A stretch of 64,000 nt of DNA from Rhizobium sp. NXC24 (GTDB lineage: Bacteria > Pseudomonadota > Alphaproteobacteria > Rhizobiales > Rhizobiaceae): assembly GCF_002944315.1 (NCBI RefSeq), contig NZ_CP024314.1, positions 868,001 through 932,000 of the forward strand, in the 5' to 3' direction. The translations under genes were made by a program, and so were the position numbers. This document shows, one piece after another, positions 57,672 to 64,000 of the stretch. Within the stretch, counting starts at the first letter, position 1. Each line of letters opens with the position of its first letter. A model generated the notes under the pieces. That model worked only from the letters and a program-made list of their open reading frames with translations. It ran no database searches and was not told where the DNA came from.

Positions 57672-58876
57672 TGACCGAAGCCTTTATCTGTGACTATATC
57701 CGCACGCCGATCGGCCGTTTCGGTGGTTCGCTTTCCTCCGTCCGCGCCGACGATCTCGGTGCAGTGCCGCTGAAGGCGCTGATCGCGCGCAACGGTTCGG
57801 TCGATTGGGAAGCGGTCGACGACGTGATCTACGGCTGCGCCAACCAGGCCGGCGAGGATAACAGAAACGTTGCCCGTATGGTGGCGCTGCTCGCCGGCCT
57901 GCCGGTTTCCGTTTCGGGCACAACGATCAACCGCCTTTGCGGCTCCGGCATGGACGCCGTTATCACCGCAGCACGCGCCATTCGCTCCGGCGAGGCGGAA
58001 CTGATGATCGCCGGCGGCGTCGAGAGCATGTCACGCGCGCCCTTCGTCATTCCGAAGGCCGATAGCGCCTTTTCCCGCAATGCCGAAATCTACGACACCA
58101 CCATCGGCTGGCGCTTCATCAATCCCGTGATGAAAAAGCAGTATGGCGTTGATTCGATGCCGGAAACCGGTGAGAACGTTGCGGAGGATTATAAGGTCAG
58201 CCGCGAAGACCAGGACGCCTTCGCCGTCCGCTCGCAGGCCAAGGCTGCGGCCGCACAGGAAAATGGCCGGCTTGCCAAGGAGATCACGCCGGTAACGATC
58301 CCGCAGCGCAAGGGCGATGCGATCGTCGTCGGCAAGGACGAACATCCGCGCGCAACGACGATGGAAGCGCTGGCAAAGCTTGGCACGCCCTTCAAGAAGG
58401 AGGGCGGCACGGTGACCGCCGGTAATGCCTCCGGCGTCAACGACGGTGCGGCGGCGCTGATTATCGCTTCGGAAGCGGCGGCGAAGAAATACGGCCTGAC
58501 GCCGATTGCCCGTATCCTCGGCGGGGCTGCCGCCGGCGTGCCGCCGCGCATCATGGGCATCGGCCCGGTGCCGGCATCCCGCAAGCTGATGGCCCGACTC
58601 GGCCTGAAACAGGAGCAATTCGACGTCATCGAACTCAACGAAGCCTTCGCCTCGCAAGGTCTTGCGGTACTGCGCGAGCTCGGCATTGCCGACGAGGACG
58701 CCCGCGTCAATCGCAACGGCGGCGCCATCTCGCTTGGCCATCCGCTCGGCATGTCCGGCGCTCGCATCACCGGCACGGCGGCGCTGGAATTGAAGGAGAC
58801 CGGCGGACGCTATTCACTCTCGACCATGTGCATCGGTGTCGGCCAAGGCATCGCGATCGCGCTCGAGCGGGTCTGA
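57671..58876 (+). CDS. pcaF: 3-oxoadipyl-CoA thiolase
   Basis: A 401-residue thiolase that splits 3-oxoadipyl-CoA to succinyl-CoA and acetyl-CoA. NRLCGSGMDAVITAARAI carries the acyl-accepting Cys (near 91), GGVESMSRAPFVI follows, and NGGAISLGHPLGMSGAR and MCIGVGQGIAIALE supply the catalytic His and Cys. It overlaps pcaJ by one base and is followed by a terminator. Confidence 0.93.
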   Translation: MTEAFICDYIRTPIGRFGGSLSSVRADDLGAVPLKALIARNGSVDWEAVDDVIYGCANQAGEDNRNVARMVALLAGLPVSVSGTTINRLCGSGMDAVITAARAIRSGEAELMIAGGVESMSRAPFVIPKADSAFSRNAEIYDTTIGWRFINPVMKKQYGVDSMPETGENVAEDYKVSREDQDAFAVRSQAKAAAAQENGRLAKEITPVTIPQRKGDAIVVGKDEHPRATTMEALAKLGTPFKKEGGTVTAGNASGVNDGAAALIIASEAAAKKYGLTPIARILGGAAAGVPPRIMGIGPVPASRKLMARLGLKQEQFDVIELNEAFASQGLAVLRELGIADEDARVNRNGGAISLGHPLGMSGARITGTAALELKETGGRYSLSTMCIGVGQGIAIALERV

Positions 58877-58897
58877 CGGCATCACAGGAATTTGACG

Positions 58898-58933
58898 GCG
58901 GGCGGCCGGGGGTTTCCCTGCCGCCCGCTTTTT
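58898..58933 (+). terminator. Rho-independent terminator after pcaIJF
   Basis: Nine-base arms GCGGGCGGC (58898-58906) and GCCGCCCGC (58920-58928) enclose a 13-base loop, followed by five T. It lies 21 bp after the pcaF stop. Confidence 0.85.
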
Positions 58934-59031
58934 GTTGGCGGCGCATGCATTGCCTGATCGCAATTCCGACTGATATTACCGATGCCAATTGTTTTAAGCT
59001 TTTACGTTTTTGACATTCAGGAGGAGCTGTC

Positions 59032-59826
59032 ATGGCAGAACTTGCGCAACTACTCGCTTCCATCCGCATTCCTGATCTCGCCGGCAAGCGGGTGTTGATA
59101 ACCGGTGCATCGACCGGTATCGGCGCAGCTCTTGCCCGTGCTTTTGCCCAGCAGGGGATGAAGGTCGGCATCCATTTTAACGCCAGCCGTGAACCAGCCG
59201 AAAAGCTGGCAGCGGAGATCACCGCCGGCGGCGGCCATGTGCATCTGGTCCAGGGCGACGTCTCGCAGGATGGCGAGACTGAGCGCGTCGTCAATGAGAC
59301 AGCGAAGGCATTCGGCGGACTCGATGGCCTGGTGAACAATGCCGGCGGCATGCTCGGTCGTGTGCCGACCTCCGCAATGACCGATGAACATTACGAGCGC
59401 GTGATGAATCTCAACGCCCGCTCGGTCCTAGCCGCAACGCGCGCTGCCCATCCCTATCTCAAGAAACAGGGCGGTTTCATCATCAATACTACCTCGATTG
59501 CCGCCCGCAACGGCGGCGGCAACGGTGCGATCCTCTATGCCGCCTCCAAGGGCTTCGTTTCGACCATCACCCATGGCCATGCCAAGGAATTCGTCGCCGA
59601 TAAGATCCGCGTCAATGCCGTGGCACCAGGCGTCATCGCCACGCCCTTCCATGAGCGCTACACCAACGATGAGCAGATGGAACTGCAGCGCAGGACCATC
59701 CCGATGGGCTTTGTCGGCACCTCGGAAGATTGCGTCGGCGCCTACCTCTTCCTCGCTTCACCGACCCTTTCCGGCTACATCACCGGGCAGGTCATCGAGG
59801 TCAACGGCGGCCAGTTGATGCCGTAA
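59032..59826 (+). CDS. Short-chain dehydrogenase/reductase
   Basis: A 264-residue NAD(P)-dependent SDR enzyme. The coenzyme motif is ITGASTGIGAALA (about 23-35), NNAG lies near 103, and the catalytic Ser and Tyr-x3-Lys are in TTSIAARNG and YAASKG. The C-terminal SGYITGQVIEVNGGQLMP is family-typical. The ATG at 59032 has AGGAGG upstream. It may be a sugar or 3-oxoacyl reductase; the substrate is unknown, and a terminator separates it from pca. Confidence 0.88.
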   Translation: MAELAQLLASIRIPDLAGKRVLITGASTGIGAALARAFAQQGMKVGIHFNASREPAEKLAAEITAGGGHVHLVQGDVSQDGETERVVNETAKAFGGLDGLVNNAGGMLGRVPTSAMTDEHYERVMNLNARSVLAATRAAHPYLKKQGGFIINTTSIAARNGGGNGAILYAASKGFVSTITHGHAKEFVADKIRVNAVAPGVIATPFHERYTNDEQMELQRRTIPMGFVGTSEDCVGAYLFLASPTLSGYITGQVIEVNGGQLMP

Positions 59827-59926
59827 GGCGAGGGCCGGCAATCGACTTCCTGCGTCGGGGAATGGAACCTATGCCCGGCGCGATCGTTTTAGGCGGCGTC
59901 AATATCCATGATGGAGCGTACGCGAT

Positions 59927-60814
59927 ATGGCAAAGACGCCCACACGAGACCTTGTAAAGACCTCCGTGCAATTGACGCATCCGGAGCGGATCTATTGGCC
60001 GGACGACGGCGTCAGCAAACAGGATCTGGTCGATTATTACGCGCTTGCCTGGCCGCGCATGGCGCCTTTCGTCGTCGATCGGCCCTTGGCATTGCTGCGT
60101 TGCCCGGATGGCATAAAGGGTCCGCGTTTCTTTCAGAAGCATGCTTGGAAAGGCATCAATCGGCATATCGAAGAGATAGCCGACCCGGAGGAAAAGGACG
60201 GGGAAAAGCTGTTGCGGATCAAGGATTTCGACGGCCTTGTTGCACTGGTCCAATCCGCCTCCCTCGAAATCCACCCCTGGGGCGCGACAACGGCGCATTG
60301 GGAAAAGCCGGACATGATCATCATGGATCTCGATCCCGGCGAGGATGTTGCCTGGAGCGCGGTCATTGCGGCGGCTAAGGAAATCAAGGAACGGTTCCAG
60401 GCTTTGGGCCTTGCCTCCTTCGTCAAGACGTCCGGCGGCAAGGGATTGCATGTCGTCGCCCCTCTCGAGCCAAAGGCTGCGTGGCCGGATGTCAAAGCCG
60501 CTGCGGAAGCGATCGCGGAGGGCATGAGCGCCGACAATCCCGAAAAATACCTCTCCGTCGCAGCGAAGGCGAAACGGGCCGGCCACATTTTCATCGACTA
60601 TCTGCGCAATGGCCGCGGCAATACGGCCGTAGCAGCCTATTCGACCCGCGCAAGACCGGGAGCGGCGATTTCGATGCCACTTGCCTGGGACGAATTGACG
60701 GATCGCACCGGCCCGTCGTCATTCACGGTAAAAAATGCAGCCTCACGGCTCGACGAACGCTCCGCCGACCCGTGGGCCGATTTCTTCGAGGCGGCCGAAC
60801 CGCTGAGAAGCTAG
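59927..60814 (+). CDS. LigD-type DNA polymerase/primase domain protein
   Basis: A 295-residue stand-alone polymerase domain as found in bacterial DNA ligase D of end joining. It has LTHPERIYWPDDGVSKQDLV at the N-terminus, the metal-binding DLDPGEDVAWSAV (about 125-140), TSGGKGLHVVAPLE and FIDYLRNGRGNTAVAAYSTR. Ligase and nuclease domains and a Ku gene are absent from the window. It could act with Ku elsewhere in the genome in break repair. Start ATG 59927. Confidence 0.86.
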   Translation: MAKTPTRDLVKTSVQLTHPERIYWPDDGVSKQDLVDYYALAWPRMAPFVVDRPLALLRCPDGIKGPRFFQKHAWKGINRHIEEIADPEEKDGEKLLRIKDFDGLVALVQSASLEIHPWGATTAHWEKPDMIIMDLDPGEDVAWSAVIAAAKEIKERFQALGLASFVKTSGGKGLHVVAPLEPKAAWPDVKAAAEAIAEGMSADNPEKYLSVAAKAKRAGHIFIDYLRNGRGNTAVAAYSTRARPGAAISMPLAWDELTDRTGPSSFTVKNAASRLDERSADPWADFFEAAEPLRS

Positions 60815-60836
60815 AACGCGTTGCAAATGATTTGAT

Positions 60837-61277
60837 CTAGCGCACCAGTGGACTGTCCCAGACGTCAAACAGCAGCGCCTTGAGTTCGGCGAAACGCTCC
60901 GGCCCGAGCTCGACGCGCCACTCGTCCTCAATGTCGCGCAATATGTCGACCATCTTCCCGAATGCAGCGTGTCCGCGTTCAGTAAAGCGGACGATACGCG
61001 CGTTGCCTTCGCCTGGAACATCGGAGCGGACAATATAGCCGAAGCCCTCGAGGCTGCGGAGTAGCTGGTTGATGGCTTGTTTGCTCATGCCGGCGCGTTC
61101 GGCGATCATACCCGGCCTTGCCCCGTCCGGTCCTGGAAATTGCAGAACCGCCATATGCGGCAGACGCAGTTCCTCAAAGCCGGTGGCGTTGAGCCCCTTA
61201 ATCAACCGGCGCTGAATTGCCTGGGCGGGCACGCGTAGCAGGGCCCCTATCAGTATATCTTCGGTCTTCATCGGCAA
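60837..61277 (-). CDS. MarR-family regulator
   Basis: A 146-residue protein with the winged helix in GMIAERAGMSKQAINQLLRSLEGFGYIVRS (about 58-87) and wing RIVRFTERGHAAFGKM. It is divergent from the cupin gene across 85 bp that contain two copies of a palindrome. It probably represses itself and the cupin gene. The inducer is unknown. Confidence 0.87.
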   Translation of the reverse strand: MPMKTEDILIGALLRVPAQAIQRRLIKGLNATGFEELRLPHMAVLQFPGPDGARPGMIAERAGMSKQAINQLLRSLEGFGYIVRSDVPGEGNARIVRFTERGHAAFGKMVDILRDIEDEWRVELGPERFAELKALLFDVWDSPLVR

Positions 61278-61305
61278 GCTTTCGTGACTGTAGACATTGA
61301 CGACC

Positions 61306-61348
61306 CGGTAAACTTCATTTACTTCTAGACGGTAAATTTAATTTACCG
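61306..61348. promoter_or_regulatory. Two MarR operator copies
   Basis: CGGTAAATTTAATTTACCG (61330-61348) is a perfect palindrome with a 3-base centre. CGGTAAACTTCATTTACTT (61306-61324) is an imperfect copy whose centre is 24 bp away. Both lie between the divergent marR and cupin starts. Confidence 0.65.
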
Positions 61349-61362
61349 ATGGGAGCTTTGCA

Positions 61363-61839
61363 ATGCCACATGAAACCGCTAATCTCCGTGTCAATCCTTC
61401 CGACGAAACCATTGGTTCCAAAGGGTTCGCCGTTCGCTTCCTTGTGACTGCGGACAACTCGAACGACAGCATTGCGGCCTTCGAACTCATGGTCCCCGCC
61501 GCGCTGCGACTGCCGGCGCCGGCTCACAGCCACAATCACTACGAGGAGACGATCTACGGCCTCGAAGGGGTGCTGACCTGGACGGTGGATGAAAAGCAGA
61601 TCGACGTCGGGCCGGGGCAGGTACTGTGCATTCCGCGCGGCGCCGTTCATCGGTTTGATAACAACGGCGGCCAGGACGTAAAGGCACTCTGTGTGGCCAC
61701 ACCGGCAGCGATCGGGCCGGAATATTTCCGCGAGGCCTTCGCGGTGCTCAACGCGGCCGCCGGAGGTCCGCCAGATCGGGCGAAAATGGCGGAAATCATG
61801 ATCCGTCATGGTCTTACGCCAGCGGTGCCTCCGACATAG
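61363..61839 (+). CDS. Cupin-domain protein
   Basis: A 158-residue single-domain cupin. Motif 1 includes HSHNHYEETIYGLEGVLTWT (about 58-77) with His and Glu metal ligands, and motif 2 is PGQVLCIPRGAVHRFDN. A C-terminal tail follows with PEYFREAFAVLNAAAGGPP. It may be a small dioxygenase or isomerase; the function is not predictable. It starts at ATG 61363 just after the second operator. Confidence 0.85.
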   Translation: MPHETANLRVNPSDETIGSKGFAVRFLVTADNSNDSIAAFELMVPAALRLPAPAHSHNHYEETIYGLEGVLTWTVDEKQIDVGPGQVLCIPRGAVHRFDNNGGQDVKALCVATPAAIGPEYFREAFAVLNAAAGGPPDRAKMAEIMIRHGLTPAVPPT

Positions 61840-61925
61840 AAGCTAGTGGGGCGATACCGGATAGTCGAACCGCCTTTCAATAGGATCAGGGGGTGCCGGC
61901 ATATCGCAACGCTTTACGACAAATC

Positions 61926-62504
61926 CTACGCGACGAACGGCACCAGCGCTGGCGTCTCGGCCTTGTAGTCCGTATAGGCTTGGCCGAATGTCTCGCTCAT
62001 CCAGCGCTCCTCGATGCGGACACGGCGCAGGACGGCGTACAACATGGATGCGATCGCGAGCATCGCGCCGATATGGCCGCGGGTGATTGCAGAGCCGATG
62101 ACGGCAAGCAGCAGGCCGGAATAGATCGGATGGCGAACGATGGCGTAGGGGCCGGTGCGGATGAGCGCATGATCTTCCTTGACGGTGATCACGCCACTCC
62201 AATTACGGCCGAGGTGATAGCGCGCCCAGACGGCGAAGGCGAGGCCGATGACGGTCAGAGCCGCGCCGATGCCGTAATAGATCAGATCTTGCGGGAGGAG
62301 CCGGAAGGACAGGAGGCCGAGCCAAGATGGCGGCGCCGCCAGCAAAAAAGCGCCGATCCAGATAGGTGCCGTGTTTGATAGCCGTGACAACGGATCTTCG
62401 CTCCGCGTCGTCTTCTTGACGCGGAACGATGCAACAAACCAAATTACTGCCCAAATGCCCCAGCAGACCGGCAGGAACCGAGCCAACAAAGCTGCTTCGC
62501 TCAT
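61926..62504 (-). CDS. Isoprenylcysteine carboxyl methyltransferase-like membrane protein
   Basis: A 192-residue membrane protein of the ICMT/phospholipid methyltransferase family. Helices lie at about 8-24, 48-66, 78-95 and 135-155. The C-terminal signature RTGPYAIVRHPIYSGLLLAVIG carries the SAM-binding region, ending RVRIEERWMSETFGQAYTDY. Bacterial substrates are unknown. It overlaps the GST stop in ATGA, so the two are co-translated. Confidence 0.85.
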   Translation of the reverse strand: MSEAALLARFLPVCWGIWAVIWFVASFRVKKTTRSEDPLSRLSNTAPIWIGAFLLAAPPSWLGLLSFRLLPQDLIYYGIGAALTVIGLAFAVWARYHLGRNWSGVITVKEDHALIRTGPYAIVRHPIYSGLLLAVIGSAITRGHIGAMLAIASMLYAVLRRVRIEERWMSETFGQAYTDYKAETPALVPFVA

Positions 62505-63238
62505 GCCGCATTTTTATCCAATTCGGGATAGTGCCGGAAGATGCCGTCTTCATTAAAAGGAATGCGGCGCTCAGATTTGAGATAGCGGGCGATGTTCGGC
62601 CGTTCAGCGACGGCATCATGCAGAGCTGCTAGGTGCGGATATTGAGTGCTCAGTTGCGACGTCGCACGAGGAAAGGCGTAACGCAGTCCTTCGAACACCT
62701 GGAATAGAGACAGATCGACATAGGTCAGCCGATCGCCGAATATGTGCGCTGGCCCGTGCGGGTTTTGCCGCAGAACGCGTTCGAAATAGCCGAGGAATTT
62801 CGGCATGCGATTATCGATGAACTCGGCAGCGCGGGCCTTGGCCTCCTCCTTCTGCTCCTCATAATATTTTGAGGTGGCGATCGGATGGTGCGTATCGTGC
62901 ACTTCGGCAACAAGATCGGTGATCGTCAGTTGCAATCCGTTTACGACATGGCGCGCGGCTGGATCCTCAGGTGTGAGCCCAAGTTTCGGACCGAGATACA
63001 TCAGGATATTGGCGACATGGGAGATGATGAGATCGCCGTCTTTCAGGAAAGGAGGGGCAAGCGGTATATGCGCCTCGGATTTGCTCTTCATCACCGCCAT
63101 CATCGCGTGAATGCCTTGGCCTTCGCTCGCAGGACCCCGGCAGATGTCGATATAGTCGGCGCCGGCCTCTTCGAGCGCCAAGCGCACAAACTCGCCACGG
63201 CCTTGGATGCCGTCCCAGTAGTAAAGCTCATAGGGCAT
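62501..63238 (-). CDS. Glutathione S-transferase family protein
   Basis: A 245-residue GST. The thioredoxin-like N-terminal domain begins YELYYWDGIQGRGEFVRLAL and has PPFLKDGDLIISHVANILMYL (cis-Pro and Ser pocket). The all-helical C-terminal domain has RLTYVDLSLFQVFEGLRYAF. It presumably conjugates or reduces electrophiles with glutathione. The first gene of a pair with the ICMT-like protein. Confidence 0.87.
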   Translation of the reverse strand: MPYELYYWDGIQGRGEFVRLALEEAGADYIDICRGPASEGQGIHAMMAVMKSKSEAHIPLAPPFLKDGDLIISHVANILMYLGPKLGLTPEDPAARHVVNGLQLTITDLVAEVHDTHHPIATSKYYEEQKEEAKARAAEFIDNRMPKFLGYFERVLRQNPHGPAHIFGDRLTYVDLSLFQVFEGLRYAFPRATSQLSTQYPHLAALHDAVAERPNIARYLKSERRIPFNEDGIFRHYPELDKNAA

Positions 63239-63266
63239 TCAAGAATCCTTCCGTCCCGTTGCAGGT

Positions 63267-63557
63267 CTATTTCGGTTCGCGGCCAAAATCCTTGCGCAAC
63301 TCATCCTTGGCGGCTTCGAGCGTCTGTTTCTGCCGCTTGCTGAGATGGCTGCCGGCGCGATTGATATAGAAATTTAGCATCGACATAGCGGAACGGAAGG
63401 GGCTGGACTTGCGGCGATCGCTCGCCTCTGCGGAATGCTTGAGAGAGTCGGCAATGGCCTTGGGATCGCGCGATTTGAAGACGCCGTCTTTCAAGTCCAA
63501 GGCGTCGCTGTTCTCGGTCACGTCATGTGACCATTTCTTCTTTTGGGATCGGGCCAT
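63267..63557 (-). CDS. DUF3175 family small protein
   Basis: A 96-residue charged protein starting ARSQKKKWSHDVTENSDALD and containing DPKAIADSLKHSAEASDRRK and SAMSMLNFYINRAGSHLSKR. The pattern fits DUF3175, of unknown function, often found in soil alphaproteobacteria with stress genes. An AAGGAG ribosome site precedes the ATG at 63557. Confidence 0.82.
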   Translation of the reverse strand: MARSQKKKWSHDVTENSDALDLKDGVFKSRDPKAIADSLKHSAEASDRRKSSPFRSAMSMLNFYINRAGSHLSKRQKQTLEAAKDELRKDFGREPK

Positions 63558-63586
63558 AGCAGGGCTCCTTCCTCAAGAATTTGACG

Positions 63587-63901
63587 TTAGTGATGAGCGC
63601 GGTGCTCGTTGCGTTTGCGCGTTGCAGCGGCCTTCTTTGCCGATGCGGAACGTTCGCTCGCAGAGCGGCTCGCGGATGCCTTGCCGCCGATGCGTCCGCC
63701 CTTTTCAGAGGATGCGTGGCTTTCGCTATGGCCTCGGCCGGAGCCGGATTTTTTACCGCCGCCGCTTTCCTTGTTTACGGTCGCCCAGGCACGACGTTCG
63801 GCTTCTTCATCGGAAACGCCACGGCTCTCGTAGCTTTCCTCGATATGTTCAGCCTTGCGCTTCTGCTTGTCGGTATATGCGGATTTGTCTCCTCGGGGCA
63901 T
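63587..63901 (-). CDS. Small basic Lys/Gly/Ser-rich protein (plasmid-stabilisation-like)
   Basis: A 104-residue protein. The N-terminal part MPRGDKSAYTDKQKRKAEHI and SDEEAERRAWATVNKESGGG is conserved in a family sometimes labelled plasmid stabilisation protein. The C-terminal half is a low-complexity, basic tail with GGRIGGKASASRSASERSAS, able to bind nucleic acid. The start is ATG 63901 with AAGGAG, not the earlier in-frame codon. The function is unknown. Confidence 0.75.
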   Translation of the reverse strand: MPRGDKSAYTDKQKRKAEHIEESYESRGVSDEEAERRAWATVNKESGGGKKSGSGRGHSESHASSEKGGRIGGKASASRSASERSASAKKAAATRKRNEHRAHH

Positions 63902-64000
63902 GATGTTTCTCCTTGTTGCCTGTGAGAAAACCAACCCAACGCCACGGAAAAAGTTCCGATTTCAGCAGGAATATGGGCGATCAGTTCGAAGCATCTGGGA

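Overview
The window is GC-rich and densely coded, and it looks like a chromosomal or megaplasmid segment of a Rhizobiales alphaproteobacterium close to Rhizobium/Sinorhizobium. The evidence is the alpha-galactoside (agp) locus, the pca/pob locus with PcaQ, PcaR and an AraC-type PobR, a CyaC-type haem/FeS adenylate cyclase and the codon usage. No tRNA, rRNA, CRISPR array, prophage or insertion sequence was seen. The genus assignment is inference from recognised families, not from a database search.

Layout. 1-3.4 kb: a GH2 glycosidase cut by the left edge, a MocR regulator and a DUF983 protein. 3.4-13.7 kb: the alpha-galactoside locus, with an AraC activator, two GH4 glycosidases and a Dpp/Opp-type importer (AgpA-D), closed by a clear terminator. 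13.8-14.9 kb: an FAH-family enzyme, then about 0.7 kb of gene-poor DNA. 15.7-30.3 kb: ten genes in one direction. Read in transcription order they are a class III nucleotide-cyclase homologue, a four-gene Dpp-type importer, three glycosyltransferases, a 904-residue ABC protein with every ATPase motif degraded, and a stand-alone cyclic-nucleotide-binding protein. 30.7-38.1 kb: DUF3095 (cyclase-like), two methyltransferases, CyaC, a glycosyltransferase/deacetylase pair and a metallo-beta-lactamase-fold hydrolase.

38.4-42.7 kb: a MarR regulator and a fused HyuA-HyuB (5-oxoprolinase type) protein sharing a candidate operator. 42.8-47.4 kb: a five-gene branched-chain-type ABC importer. Its promoter carries a near copy of the PcaQ box found at pcaD/pcaQ, so it is probably the protocatechuate importer PcaMNVWX. 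47.6-48.3 kb: a toxin-antitoxin module whose toxin is frameshifted. 48.3-58.9 kb: the complete protocatechuate/4-hydroxybenzoate branch of the beta-ketoadipate pathway (pcaDCHGB, pobA, pcaIJF) with regulators pcaQ, pobR and pcaR. 59-64 kb: an SDR enzyme, a stand-alone LigD-type polymerase, a MarR/cupin pair with two operator copies, an ICMT-like methyltransferase, a GST and two small charged proteins.

The region most likely to hide something undescribed is 15.7-38.1 kb. There, several cyclic-nucleotide-type proteins (three cyclase-fold proteins, one cNMP-binding protein, one possible phosphodiesterase) are interleaved with glycan-related genes and a pseudo-ATPase ABC exporter. The other new observations are regulatory: shared operators at mocR/DUF983, hyuAB/marR, pcaD/importer, pcaR/pcaI and the marR/cupin pair.
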